64,000 bases of DNA. It comes from Hyphomicrobiales bacterium. GTDB taxonomy: Bacteria > Pseudomonadota > Alphaproteobacteria > Rhizobiales > Beijerinckiaceae. The notes beneath the pieces were generated by a model. It saw only the letters and a program-made list of their open reading frames with translations, did no database searches and had not been told where the DNA came from. Shown piece by piece: positions 19,044 through 27,991 of the stretch (positions are counted from its first letter, which is position 1; each line of letters opens with the position of its first letter). The stretch spans positions 221,267 through 285,266 of the forward strand of contig UBZM01000016.1 of NCBI GenBank assembly GCA_900470095.1, read 5' to 3'. A program made the translations under genes and the position numbers.

Positions 19044-20615
19044 ATGGTCGCGCCCCCAATGAATCTCGCCGCTCTCGTCCAGAGCCAGACCCTCGCCACC
19101 TTGCTTGCAGCCCTGGCTCCGGAAGCCGGCCTCGAGCCCGGCAAGACGGTGGAAGCGCGCTTGCTCTCCCTGGGCAAGGACGGAACCGCGACGGCACTGA
19201 TCGACGGCGTGAAGATCGACCTCGTGCTCGCCGGCCAGGCGGTCCGACAGGCCGCGCTGCAGCCCGGCACGACGCTCACACTCAAGATCGAGGCTCCGGA
19301 AGACGGTGGAACGGGCATGCGGGCAACGCTGCTAGCAGTGCGCCCGCCAAGCGAAGCTCTCGCGCCCCAGTCTCAGCTGGTGCCCGTCGACGGTCCGCGA
19401 CGCGAGCCAGCGCTCACATCGCTCGCACTGGATATTGGTCGCAGCGCCAAGCCGTCGGCTCCGGAGGCTGCCGGCTCCAGCGTACCCGTTTCGACGCCAC
19501 GTCTTGCCGACCCCAGCTCTTCAGCACCGTCGCCACTCCCCGCTGCCGTGTCGGCGTCCCCTGCGTCGGGCCAACTGCTGCAATCCGGGGCAGCTCCCTC
19601 GCCGCGCGCGTTTGCGGGCCCGCTCATGGGCGAGGCTCTCGCTCGCCAGGATAGTCTGGCGCCGCTCTTCGCCAATCTGCGGGTGCTTGCCAACGGTACG
19701 ATCTCTCTCGTTCTGCCCAAGCCCCTGATGGGCCTGATCGACCAGATCCTGGCTCAGGCCATGCCGGTCGAGCGCAGATCGGTGACCGGCCAGGGTTTGA
19801 AGCAGGCAGTCGCACGCTCCGGGCTTTTCCTGGATGCGCAGGAAGCGAGGCTGCCTTCACGAGCAAACGACCGCCCGGAAGCAGCCGCGCCTGGGCTCTC
19901 TCCTCACGGCGATCTGAAAGCTGGGTTACGCGCGCTCAGCGACATGCTGCGCCCGCTTGTCGCCCCGGACGCCGCCGCTCCAGGGCTCAAACCCTCGGGA
20001 GCAGGACCGAAAACGGCAGAGCGGGCAACGAACGAACCGGAAGCGCCTATCCGCCCGTCTCCGCCACGACGCGACGGCGCACTCGCCCCTCAATCGATTG
20101 CCGAACCCAGTCTGTCGGCCGGAGAGAAGCCGCTCGTCATCGCACGCACGCTGCTCGACCAGACTGAAGCCGCACTCGACCGCGTCAAGCTCTCCCAGTT
20201 CGCATCGCTGCCGCCAGAGCCTAACCGTCCCGAGGTCGCGCAAGGCCAACGCTGGGTGACGGAAATCCCCCTCGCCTTCCAAGCGGGCACCGCGATCCTG
20301 CCGCTGCATATCGAGAAGGATCCTCCACGCCGCGGCCCCTCCGGTGTCGAAGCGCCCCTCTGGCGCGTGCGTTTTGCGCTCGACGCCGAGCCGATGGGCC
20401 CGCTGCAAGGTGTCGTAACGCTCCAGGGACGCGCGGTCAGCGTCTCCCTCTGGGCCGAACGCGAGGGAACGAGCCAGTTCCTGCGTGGTGCGGCGCCTGA
20501 CCTCCAGGCAGCGCTGGCCAATGCACAGTTTGAAGACGGCACTGTCGACATTCATACCGGCCAGCCGCAAGCCAGGCGAGCGGCCGCCGGCCAATTCCTG
20601 GACCGCCTGTCATGA
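19044..20615 (+). CDS. fliK: Flagellar hook-length control protein FliK-like
   Basis: This protein of about 523 residues has an N-terminal region with LARLLSLGKDGTATALIDG-like repeats, a long Ala/Pro/Ser-rich disordered middle (about 100-380), and a compact C-terminal domain (about 400-515). In that domain, WRVRFALDAEPMGPLQGVVTL and VSVSLWAEREGTSQFLR match the FliK Flg_hook domain. FliK is secreted as a molecular ruler and triggers the export switch through FlhB. The next gene encodes an FlhB-tail-like protein and overlaps by 4 nt. No good ribosome site settles the start: 19020 (GTG), 19044 and 19059 are all possible. Confidence 0.75.
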   Translation: MVAPPMNLAALVQSQTLATLLAALAPEAGLEPGKTVEARLLSLGKDGTATALIDGVKIDLVLAGQAVRQAALQPGTTLTLKIEAPEDGGTGMRATLLAVRPPSEALAPQSQLVPVDGPRREPALTSLALDIGRSAKPSAPEAAGSSVPVSTPRLADPSSSAPSPLPAAVSASPASGQLLQSGAAPSPRAFAGPLMGEALARQDSLAPLFANLRVLANGTISLVLPKPLMGLIDQILAQAMPVERRSVTGQGLKQAVARSGLFLDAQEARLPSRANDRPEAAAPGLSPHGDLKAGLRALSDMLRPLVAPDAAAPGLKPSGAGPKTAERATNEPEAPIRPSPPRRDGALAPQSIAEPSLSAGEKPLVIARTLLDQTEAALDRVKLSQFASLPPEPNRPEVAQGQRWVTEIPLAFQAGTAILPLHIEKDPPRRGPSGVEAPLWRVRFALDAEPMGPLQGVVTLQGRAVSVSLWAEREGTSQFLRGAAPDLQAALANAQFEDGTVDIHTGQPQARRAAAGQFLDRLS

Positions 20616-20905
20616 CCTCTCGCTCTCCAGATCCGCTCGCGGTCGCGCTCGAGTATGACGGCCATGGCGCCCCGCGCGTCACCGCAAAGGGCCGCGGAGA
20701 GCTTGCTCAGCGGATTATCGAGACTGCCCGCGAACATGATGTCGACATCGAGCGGAACGCGGCGCTCGCGCAAGCTCTCTCGACGGTCGAGCTCGACGAT
20801 CAGATCCCCGAGGAACTCTACCGGGCCGCCGCGCAGGTCATCGCCTTTGTGCTATCATTGCGTGGTGAAATGCGCCTCGGCAGGCAGGGCGGCGGCCAGC
20901 CTTGA
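20612..20905 (+). CDS. FhlB-type standalone FlhB C-terminal domain protein (T3SS export switch family)
   Basis: The 97-residue protein aligns throughout with the cytoplasmic tail of FlhB: LAVALEYDGHGAPRVTAKGRGELAQRI, then ARALS-like spacing and a DDQIPEELYRAAAQVIAFV segment. It has no membrane part, and the NPTH autocleavage motif that precedes this domain in FlhB is absent (the protein starts MTSRSPDPLAVAL). It thus resembles the cleaved FlhB fragment. The start overlaps the fliK stop (ATGA), which shows translational coupling. Similar fliK/flhB-tail pairs (ylqG-ylqH) are known in Bacillus. Confidence 0.88.
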   Translation: MTSRSPDPLAVALEYDGHGAPRVTAKGRGELAQRIIETAREHDVDIERNAALAQALSTVELDDQIPEELYRAAAQVIAFVLSLRGEMRLGRQGGGQP

Positions 20906-20951
20906 TCCAGTCCTGCTCAGAGCCGGCTCGCCGCCTCCGTACGAGGGTCCG

Positions 20952-22091
20952 ATGAGCGCCGAGATCGTCATCAGGCGCACGCGGCTGGGCGACTATGTCG
21001 GCCACGACGCAGCCTTCGGCGCTCTCGCAGAACGAGCGGTCGAGCCCAACCCTGCCATGTCGCCAGCCACAGTCGCGGCTGCGCGGGTCCTGGTTCCGGA
21101 TGACAGTATCGTCATCCTGACGGCCTGGCGCAGTGAGGCGCTCGGCTCCGAGAGCCTCGTCGGAATCTGGCCGCTGCGTCGGCAGCGCGACTGGCGCAGC
21201 GGCTTTACCCCCATCCTCGCCGCTCCGCTCGTGCCGCTCTACGAGGTTTCGTCCGCCCCCGTGCTGGACCGCGACAATGCCGAGGATATCGCGCTCGCTT
21301 TGCTGCGCCACCTCGCCGCCTCGCGTGACCTGCCGAAAACCCTGGCGCTGCCGCTCCTGCCCATGGAAGGGCCGGGCTTTCGTGCCCTTCAGGAAGCTTG
21401 CCGCGTCACCGGCAGCCGGCTGACGACATTCGAAACCTGGCAGCGTCCCGTGATGACCCCTCAGCCCGGCGACGATGCCGAGCGCTATCTCCGTCGCGCA
21501 CTCGGCTCAAGCTACAAGAAGCGAATGCAGCAGTTCCGGGCGATCGGACGAAACGGCGTGGTCTCCTTCCAGCGCCGGCGTCGTCAGGCCGCAAGCGAAG
21601 CATTGGAAACCTTCCTCGCGCTCGAAGCGGCCGGCTGGAAGGGGCAAGCCGCAACCGCAATCGCCTGCCTGCCGGATGACACGGCCTATTTCCGCCAGCT
21701 CGCCGATCTCTTCGCCGAACAGGATGCGCTCCAGTGCGACACGCTGCTGCTCGATGGCAGGCCGATGGCGATGGGACTGCTCGTCGAAAGCGGCGGCACC
21801 CGGCAGTTTCTGAAGATCGCCTATGACGAGACGCAAGCCCGCCACTCGCCAGGGCGAGCGCTGACCATTGCGATGCTCCAGGCCGATTTCACGGAAATAC
21901 CGCCGGCCTTCTTCGACAGCGGCGCTGGTGACGGCGTCGATTCCGGAACCTATGTCTGGGGCGAACGCAGAACCATGGCTAATGCGATCATCTCGATCGG
22001 CAGCGCCACGCCAGGGCCGGCACAGGTCGCCGCCCTGGCCCGTATGTGGCTGCGGCGCCTGCGGAATCGGCATCAATCGACAAAGCACTGA
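20952..22091 (+). CDS. GNAT-family acetyltransferase (BioF2/CelD-like)
   Basis: This 379-residue protein has the features of the Acetyltransf_6 group: an N-terminal substrate-side half with VGIWPLRRQRDW and PLVPLYE, and a C-terminal GNAT half. The latter includes SYKKRMQQFRAIGRNG, FLALEAAGWKG and FLKIAYDETQARHSPGRALTIAML. Relatives such as CelD/BcsL act in polysaccharide modification, and a sugar-nucleotide gene (manC) lies 0.8 kb downstream. A polysaccharide role is therefore plausible but unproven. Confidence 0.75.
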   Translation: MSAEIVIRRTRLGDYVGHDAAFGALAERAVEPNPAMSPATVAAARVLVPDDSIVILTAWRSEALGSESLVGIWPLRRQRDWRSGFTPILAAPLVPLYEVSSAPVLDRDNAEDIALALLRHLAASRDLPKTLALPLLPMEGPGFRALQEACRVTGSRLTTFETWQRPVMTPQPGDDAERYLRRALGSSYKKRMQQFRAIGRNGVVSFQRRRRQAASEALETFLALEAAGWKGQAATAIACLPDDTAYFRQLADLFAEQDALQCDTLLLDGRPMAMGLLVESGGTRQFLKIAYDETQARHSPGRALTIAMLQADFTEIPPAFFDSGAGDGVDSGTYVWGERRTMANAIISIGSATPGPAQVAALARMWLRRLRNRHQSTKH

Positions 22092-22265
22092 TAAGGATCG
22101 CGCGGCACTACCGGCGACTTGGAGCGCGCTTCAATAGAGGAAGCTCCCGGGACGCCACCATGCCGAGCCGACATCCGGTTCGGAAGGCGGCGGCACATGA
22201 TGCGATTGACCGGGCTCTCCGCCTGCCCGATACCGGCCACGATCATCCTGCAACGGTGCGACGGC

Positions 22266-22811
22266 ATGACCAGCGATATCAAGATCGGAATCGTCACGGT
22301 ATCCGACAGGGCCTCAGCGGGCATCTATGCCGATGAGGGCGGCCCCGCCATTCGCGACTATCTGAAGAACGCGCTCGCCTCGCCCTGGGCGGCCGTTGCG
22401 CGGGTCATTCCGGACGATCGCAAGGCGATTGCCGAAACCCTGATCGAACTCGCCGACCGCGAGGGCTGCTGTCTCATCGTCACGACCGGGGGCACCGGTC
22501 CTGCCCCCCGCGACGTCACGCCCGAGGCCACAGAAGACGTTGTGGAGAAACTGATGCCGGGCTTCGGGGAACTGATGCGCCAGGTCAGCCTCGTCAAGGT
22601 GCCGACCGCGATACTCTCGCGCCAGACCGCCGGGATCCGCGGGCGCTCGCTCATCGTCAACCTGCCGGGACGCCCCCGCGCGATCGCCGAATGCCTCGAC
22701 GCCGTGATGCCCGCCATACCCTACTGCATTGACCTGATCGAAGGGCCCTCCCTGGAAACGGACCCGAGCGTCATCGTCGCCTTCCGCCCGGGCCAGAAGG
22801 CCAAGGCCTGA
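22266..22811 (+). CDS. mog: Molybdopterin adenylyltransferase
   Basis: The 181-residue protein has the MoaB/MogA signature TTGGTGPAPRDVTPEAT and a C-terminal GRSLIVNLPGRPRAIAECL segment. MogA adenylates molybdopterin to prepare it for molybdate insertion. I start at MTSDIKIGIVTVSDRASAG, the usual family beginning, rather than at 22119, whose added residues look non-coding. MoaB is the close alternative; the two families cannot be fully separated by eye. Confidence 0.88.
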   Translation: MTSDIKIGIVTVSDRASAGIYADEGGPAIRDYLKNALASPWAAVARVIPDDRKAIAETLIELADREGCCLIVTTGGTGPAPRDVTPEATEDVVEKLMPGFGELMRQVSLVKVPTAILSRQTAGIRGRSLIVNLPGRPRAIAECLDAVMPAIPYCIDLIEGPSLETDPSVIVAFRPGQKAKA

Positions 22812-22898
22812 ACTTTTCCACGACCCCGCATTTAACCAATGGTAGTGACGTTGCTGTAAGGGAGCAGGGTCACGACCTGCCTGAAAAGAGCGCGCTTG

Positions 22899-24317
22899 AT
22901 GTCAGTCCCGAAAATCGTTCCGCTCGTCATGGCCGGCGGAGCCGGCACCCGGCTCTGGCCGCTGTCGCGCGATACCTTGCCCAAGCAGTTCATTCCGCTG
23001 CTCGGCGACGGGATCTCGACCTTTCAGGCGACCCTGCAGCGGCTCCATGATCCGCGCTTCGATGCACCGATCGTCATCACCAATAATGACTTTCGCTTTA
23101 TCGTTGCCGAACAGATGCTCGCGATCGGCATCAAGGGCGAGATCGTCCTGGAGCCGGAGCGACGCGATTCCGCCGCGGCGGTCGCAGTCGGCTCGCTATT
23201 GGCGGAGCAGCGCAGGACCGGCGCGATCTGCGCGGCCTTCGCAGCCGATCACGTCATCAACGCGACCGCGGCATTTCGCGACGATTGTGCGATCGCAGCC
23301 GAACTCGCTGCGTCGGGCCTGATCATGACGCTCGGCATTCCCCCGACGCATCCCTCGACGGCCTATGGCTATCTCGCTCCCGGCGAGCCGCTGCCCGGCG
23401 AGCGCGCAAAGCGTTTGCAGCGCTTCGTCGAGAAGCCCGACCTCGAACGGGCGACGCATTATCTCGAAGAAGGATATCTCTGGAACAGCGGCAATTTCGT
23501 CTTCGCCGCCGCGATCATGTGCGAGGAGTTGGAGCACCACGTTCCCGAAGTGCTGAACGCCGCGCGCGCCGCGATTGCCGGCGCGACCCGCGATCTCGAC
23601 TTCCTGCGCCTTGATCCGGAGGCCTTCGCCCAGGCAACCAAGATTTCGATCGACTACGCCGTGATGGAGCGGACGCGGGCGGCTGGCGTCGTGCAGGCAA
23701 GCTTCGACTGGTCCGATATCGGCGCCTGGGACTCGATCCACGAGGTCAAACAGAAGGACGCCGATCGCAACGTCCTCGAAGGCGAGGTGGTCGCGCTCGA
23801 TAGCCACGGCATCTATGTCCGCAGCGACGACGTGCTGACGACGGTTCTCGGCCTCGACGATGTCGTCGTGGTTGCGACGCGCGATGCCGTGCTCGTCTCG
23901 TCAATGGCCGCCGCCGGCAAGGTCAAGAACCTCGTCGAGTTGATGAAGGCCGATGGCCGGCCGCAGGCGAGCGAGCACCTGAGGGTCTACCGACCCTGGG
24001 GTTGGTATCAGCGCATCGATATCGGCCAGCGCTTCCAGGTCAAGCGCATCAACGTCAAGCCGGGCGGGCTGCTCAGCCTGCAGAAGCACTTTCATCGCGC
24101 TGAGCATTGGGTCGTGGTTTCCGGAACAGCCGAAGTTACGGTCGATGCCAAGATCACGCACGTGCATGAGAATGAATCAGTGTACTTGCCGATCGGCTGC
24201 GTCCACCGCTTGCGCAATCCCGGCAGGATCGACCTCGAACTGATCGAGGTCCAGGTCGGCGCCTATACCGGCGAGGACGACATCATCCGCATTGAGGACA
24301 TCTACGCGCGCAGCTGA
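22899..24317 (+). CDS. manC: Mannose-1-phosphate guanylyltransferase / mannose-6-phosphate isomerase
   Basis: The 472-residue bifunctional-type protein begins with the nucleotidyltransferase motif MAGGAGTRLWPLSRDTLPKQF. It carries FVEKPD and WNSGNFVF in the catalytic domain and ends in a cupin domain (about 345-470) with HFHRAEHWVVVSGTAEVTV. It makes GDP-mannose from mannose-1-phosphate for exopolysaccharide or LPS. The C-terminal cupin can interconvert mannose-6-phosphate and fructose-6-phosphate. A TTG three bases upstream is in frame; the ATG at 22899 is preferred. Other genes of the pathway are not in the window. Confidence 0.93.
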   Translation: MSVPKIVPLVMAGGAGTRLWPLSRDTLPKQFIPLLGDGISTFQATLQRLHDPRFDAPIVITNNDFRFIVAEQMLAIGIKGEIVLEPERRDSAAAVAVGSLLAEQRRTGAICAAFAADHVINATAAFRDDCAIAAELAASGLIMTLGIPPTHPSTAYGYLAPGEPLPGERAKRLQRFVEKPDLERATHYLEEGYLWNSGNFVFAAAIMCEELEHHVPEVLNAARAAIAGATRDLDFLRLDPEAFAQATKISIDYAVMERTRAAGVVQASFDWSDIGAWDSIHEVKQKDADRNVLEGEVVALDSHGIYVRSDDVLTTVLGLDDVVVVATRDAVLVSSMAAAGKVKNLVELMKADGRPQASEHLRVYRPWGWYQRIDIGQRFQVKRINVKPGGLLSLQKHFHRAEHWVVVSGTAEVTVDAKITHVHENESVYLPIGCVHRLRNPGRIDLELIEVQVGAYTGEDDIIRIEDIYARS

Positions 24318-24325
24318 AGACGGGC

Positions 24326-24895
24326 TCAGGCTGCGTGCAATTCCTGACCGATAGCCCGGATCAGTTGTGAGCCCACCGGGTCCGAGCTCGCGGGAAAGCC
24401 TCCGACGAGGCTGCCATCGCGCCCGACCAGATATTTATGGAAGTTCCAGGTCGGGACTTCGGCCGGCCGCCGCGTCGCCGCCCAGCGATAGAACGGATGG
24501 GCGTCCGGGCCGCGCACGCTCGATTTCGCCGCAAAGGGGTAAGTCGCGCCATAGGTCTGGCGCGCGGCTTCCGCGATCGCCATGCCTTCCAGCCGCTCCT
24601 GCCCGCCGAAATCATTGCTCGGCACCGCAAGCAGCATCAGGCCACGGCCGGAATAGCGTTGCCAAAGCTGCTCAAGCGTTGCGAACTGCCCCGCGTAACC
24701 GCAATTGGTGGCCGTGTTGACGATGAGGATCGGTTTGCCGCGATAGGCCGCAAGCGGAATACGGCCACCCTCGAGCCGGTCGAACGCAAACTGGTAGGCG
24801 TCGGGGGCGCTCTGCGTATCGGGCGATATGGCGAGCGATGGGCTCGCGGCGAGCCCGCCGATCAGGCTCAGCACGTCACGACGAAGCAGCGGCAT
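24326..24895 (-). CDS. Exported glutathione peroxidase-family protein
   Basis: This 189-residue protein has a twin-arginine leader (MPLLRRDVLSLIGGLAASPSLA), followed by a glutathione peroxidase/thioredoxin fold. The peroxidatic cysteine is Cys65 in VNTATNCGYAGQF; the SNDFGGQE and WNFHKYLVGRDG segments supply the conserved Gln and Trp. Most bacterial homologues (BtuE type) are cytosolic, so the leader points to a periplasmic peroxidase, probably thioredoxin-like in reductant. It is convergent with manC, 8 nt from its stop. Confidence 0.88.
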   Translation of the reverse strand: MPLLRRDVLSLIGGLAASPSLAISPDTQSAPDAYQFAFDRLEGGRIPLAAYRGKPILIVNTATNCGYAGQFATLEQLWQRYSGRGLMLLAVPSNDFGGQERLEGMAIAEAARQTYGATYPFAAKSSVRGPDAHPFYRWAATRRPAEVPTWNFHKYLVGRDGSLVGGFPASSDPVGSQLIRAIGQELHAA

Positions 24896-24951
24896 GGCCT
24901 GCCCTCCCGCGAAATCTCATGATCCGGCGCAGATACTGGCGCAAATGAGAG

Positions 24952-24981
24952 CGCCCCGCAGCCATGAAGGCCCGGGGCGCC
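24952..24981 (-). terminator. Hairpin downstream of the che cluster (candidate terminator)
   Basis: GCGCCCCG (24952-24959) and CGGGGCGC (24974-24981) form a perfect 8-bp GC stem with a 14-nt loop, 39 nt past the last che gene on the minus strand. The following minus-strand bases (TCTCATTT) have only a weak T run, so termination may be partial. Confidence 0.5.
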
Positions 24982-25019
24982 GGATCACAATGGTGAGATT
25001 GGTCTCGAGCCGCCTGCGC

Positions 25020-25406
25020 TCAGCAGGCGAGAACCTTCTTCACCCGCACCTCGAGATCGCGAAGCTCATAGGGTTTCACGACATAATGGTCGGCGCCGTT
25101 GCTGGTCGCCTCGTCCATCTTGTCGACCGAGCGCTCCGAGGTCGCCATGATGATCTTGATCTGGTTGAGTTCCGGCACGGAACGGATCGCCCGCAGCAGA
25201 TCGATGCCGCTCATCCCGTCCATATTCCAGTCGAGCAGAAGCAGGTCATAGCGCTTGGTCTGCATCTTCATCAGCGCTTCGCGTGCATTCTCCGCCTCAT
25301 CGATGTCCTGGAACTCGATCTGCTTCAGGAAATAGGTGGCAAGACCACGCATGCTCTTCTGGTCGTCGACCACGAGGATCCGGTAGTCACTTCTGGCTTT
25401 CATCAC
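25020..25406 (-). CDS. cheY: CheY-like response regulator (last gene of the che cluster)
   Basis: The 128-residue single receiver domain has acidic pocket residues Asp14-Asp15, phosphoacceptor Asp59 (LLLLDWNMDG), switch residue Thr/Ser in MATSERS, and Lys in VVKPYEL. It has no output domain. It lies 8 nt after cheB. With a second cheY upstream in the same cluster, one copy may drive the motor and the other act as a phosphate sink, as in Sinorhizobium; which is which cannot be told here. Confidence 0.93.
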   Translation of the reverse strand: MMKARSDYRILVVDDQKSMRGLATYFLKQIEFQDIDEAENAREALMKMQTKRYDLLLLDWNMDGMSGIDLLRAIRSVPELNQIKIIMATSERSVDKMDEATSNGADHYVVKPYELRDLEVRVKKVLAC

Positions 25407-25413
25407 GCTCTCC

Positions 25414-26529
25414 TCAGGCGGTGCGCTGATGCGGACGTTCTGCGATCAGGTGGCCGATAGCGGCGCCAATCTGGTCGAGTGCCACAACGCGATCAGCGGC
25501 CCCGATCTCGAATGCTGCTTTCGGCATCCCGTTTACCACACAGGTTTCGCCACTTTGAATTAACGTCTCGGCGCCGGCTTTGCGCATGGCTAACAAACCG
25601 TCAGCCCCGTCCCGCCCCATCCCGGTCAGCAGGACACCTACCGCATGGGCACCCAGGCTGCGCGCCACCGAGTGGAACATGACATCGACCGAAGGCGAGT
25701 GACCGCTGACCAGCGGCCCTTCCTTCAGAACGCAGACCAGTTCCCCGCGGCGCTCTTCGATCTCGAGATGGCGCAAGCCGCCTGGCGCGACGACCGCCAT
25801 GCCTGGTTTCAGCCTATCCCCGTCAGCGGCCTCACGGACGTCAAGCCCGGTGGCGGCTGCCAGGCGTGCCGCGAATTTTGCCGTGTAGCCTGCGGGCATG
25901 TGCTGAACCACGACCATCGGGATGCGCAAATTGGCGAGGTCTCGCATCACCACCTGCACGGCCGGCACTCCGCCCGTCGAGGCGCCGATCGCGATCAACG
26001 ACGTACGCCCGCCAGGCGAGGCGGAGGCGCGCGCCGGCTCCCGAATCGGAGCCGGCCTTGCCGGCGCAGCTTCGCGCGCCAGAGCGCGCGCGGCCGCAAG
26101 CATCTTTCGGCTGGCCGAGGCACGATGAAGCGCGGCCACCAGATGTTTCATGAAGCCTTCGAGAGTATGCGTCGTACCGTCCGGCTTCTCGATGAAGTCA
26201 ATCGCTCCCAGTTCCAGCGCCTGGATGGTGTTGTCGGCGCCCGGCCCGCCGAAGGCTGAGACGATCAGTACCGGCAACGGGTCCTGCTTCAGCACGCGTG
26301 CCAGCAACTTGAGGCCGTGCCGTCCCGGCAGTTCGAGGTCGAGCGTCAGCAGGTCTGGCCGCAACTCCTGGATCGCGTCCCAGCCCTCCTCCGCGCTGCC
26401 GGCGACGCCGATCACCTTGAAACCGGGGGCGGAGTCGATGATCTGCGTCATCAGCTTCTGCATCAGGACGGAATCGTCGACGACAAGGACAGTGACGGGT
26501 CTGGCCGATGGTGCTTGGTTCAGGGTCAT
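25414..26529 (-). CDS. cheB: Chemotaxis protein-glutamate methylesterase CheB
   Basis: This 371-residue protein has an N-terminal receiver domain (phosphoacceptor Asp64), an Ala/Pro/Arg-rich linker (about 140-175), and the methylesterase domain with catalytic triad Ser184 (IGASTGG), His210 (VVQHMP) and Asp307 (GMGRDGADG). It removes receptor methyl groups when phosphorylated by CheA and can deamidate receptor glutamines. The start overlaps the cheD stop by 4 nt. Confidence 0.96.
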   Translation of the reverse strand: MTLNQAPSARPVTVLVVDDSVLMQKLMTQIIDSAPGFKVIGVAGSAEEGWDAIQELRPDLLTLDLELPGRHGLKLLARVLKQDPLPVLIVSAFGGPGADNTIQALELGAIDFIEKPDGTTHTLEGFMKHLVAALHRASASRKMLAAARALAREAAPARPAPIREPARASASPGGRTSLIAIGASTGGVPAVQVVMRDLANLRIPMVVVQHMPAGYTAKFAARLAAATGLDVREAADGDRLKPGMAVVAPGGLRHLEIEERRGELVCVLKEGPLVSGHSPSVDVMFHSVARSLGAHAVGVLLTGMGRDGADGLLAMRKAGAETLIQSGETCVVNGMPKAAFEIGAADRVVALDQIGAAIGHLIAERPHQRTA

Positions 26530-27122
26530 GTGAAGATCTCGACATCACCTGCGACAGGCTGGGTCTTAAGTCGGTTGAGATAGGCCACTTCCTGCTCGTG
26601 CTCGCTGCTGCGGACGCTCGGCTGCACATGCTGCACCCAGGCCCGCCCCGTGGAAGGTTGGTAGTGGATTCGCCGCGAGCGCGTTCCGCCGACATCCTTG
26701 GAGACGATGGGAATGCCCTCGCGGTTCAAGAAGTCGAGCACGAAGGCGATGTTGCCGTCACCGATCGCGAGCATGGTTGCACCCGACAGGACCCGCGCCC
26801 CGCCAAAGACCTTGGCTTCGAGGTGATTTCGTTTACCGCCGCGCTTGAGCAGGCCGTTGATGAGAACTTCCATCGCGGTGTCGCCATACCGCTCGCCGGC
26901 GCTGGCATCGTTGCCGCCGTTGTTCTTGGGCAACAGAAAATGGTTCAGCCCGCCGACCCCTGCCTGCGGATCACGCATGCAGACCGAGATGCAAGACCCC
27001 AGCACAGTCGCGACGATCTCATCCTTCGCCGAGGTGATCTCGTGCTCGCCAGGCGCAACCGTGATGATCGTCGCCTCGAAACGGGGGTCGAAATAGCGTC
27101 GAGAGGACCGCGTGATACTCAT
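26526..27122 (-). CDS. cheD: Chemoreceptor glutamine deamidase CheD
   Basis: The 198-residue protein has the CheD core VATVLGSCISVCMRDPQAGVGG with predicted catalytic Cys44 and His61, at the 17-residue spacing seen in Thermotoga CheD. It hydrolyses glutamines on receptors to methylatable glutamates. It overlaps cheR upstream and cheB downstream by 4 nt each, a translationally coupled adaptation module. The C-terminus is somewhat extended (about 40 residues past the core) with no recognised motif. Confidence 0.94.
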   Translation of the reverse strand: MSITRSSRRYFDPRFEATIITVAPGEHEITSAKDEIVATVLGSCISVCMRDPQAGVGGLNHFLLPKNNGGNDASAGERYGDTAMEVLINGLLKRGGKRNHLEAKVFGGARVLSGATMLAIGDGNIAFVLDFLNREGIPIVSKDVGGTRSRRIHYQPSTGRAWVQHVQPSVRSSEHEQEVAYLNRLKTQPVAGDVEIFT

Positions 27123-27970
27123 GGGGTTCTCTCGTAGATCGTGCGGCCGATCAGCCTGAGCTGCGGGTGAGGTTGCGGTAGCGACTCGGAATGGCCGAGA
27201 TAGAGGAAGCCTCCCGGCGCAAGCAGATCGACGAAGCGATCGAGGATCGTGGCCTTGGTCCGGGTATCGAAATAGATGAAGACGTTTCGGCAGAAGATGG
27301 CATCGAATGGGCCACGCATCGGCCAGTTCTCGATGAGATTGAGCCGCTTGAAGGCGATCAGCCGGCGCAGGTCATCGCTGATCCTCGCCTCTCCTCGCCC
27401 AACCTGCCCATCCAGGCGCAGCAGCGGCCTGACATCGGCGGGCAGACGCTCGAACAGCTCCGCGGGATAGATGCCGGCTTCCGCCCGGTTGAGGATATCT
27501 GTGTCGATATCAGTCGCCAGAATGCGGAAATCGAGATCGCTGCGCGAGCCGATCACGTCGCGCGAGACAGCCGCAATGCTGTAGGGCTCCTCGCCTGAGG
27601 AGCAGGCAGAGGACCAAATCCGGATCCGCCCGCGCCGTCCGCTGCGTTCCTGAACCAGCCTGGGCAGGACGTCGCGGCGCAAATGGTCGAAATGATGCCG
27701 CTCACGGAAGAAGGCGGTGTGATTGGTGGTGACCGCGTTGATCAGCTCGGGAATCTCGTCCTGCGCGCCCGGCGTCTTCAGGAAGGCGCAGTACTCGGCG
27801 ACGGAGCCCATGCCCAGCGCTTTGACACGCCGGGAAAGGCGCCCGCGCGTCATCGCCTCCTTGTGCTCGCGGATGACGATGCCGGCATGCTCGTAGACGA
27901 GCTTCGAGATGAAGCCCATGTCCTCGCGCGTCAGCGTCGCTTCGGGAAGACCTTGAGGCGCGAGCATCAC
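27119..27970 (-). CDS. cheR: Chemotaxis protein methyltransferase CheR
   Basis: This 283-residue protein has the N-terminal helical CheR_N domain and the SAM-binding domain: RIWSSACSSGEEPYSIA, ATDIDTDIL, and the late FDAIFCRNVFIYFD motif. It methylates receptor glutamates using S-adenosylmethionine. It directly follows the membrane receptor whose C-terminus carries an xWxxF tether, suggesting that this CheR docks on it. Confidence 0.96.
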   Translation of the reverse strand: MMLAPQGLPEATLTREDMGFISKLVYEHAGIVIREHKEAMTRGRLSRRVKALGMGSVAEYCAFLKTPGAQDEIPELINAVTTNHTAFFRERHHFDHLRRDVLPRLVQERSGRRGRIRIWSSACSSGEEPYSIAAVSRDVIGSRSDLDFRILATDIDTDILNRAEAGIYPAELFERLPADVRPLLRLDGQVGRGEARISDDLRRLIAFKRLNLIENWPMRGPFDAIFCRNVFIYFDTRTKATILDRFVDLLAPGGFLYLGHSESLPQPHPQLRLIGRTIYERTP

Positions 27971-27991
27971 TGTGAACCTGACAACATCGAA

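Noticed and set aside
19020-24317. The fliK-fhlB-GNAT-mog-manC run as one operon
   Set aside because: Gaps of 46, 174 and 87 nt and unrelated functions argue against a single unit. Only fliK-fhlB are clearly coupled.
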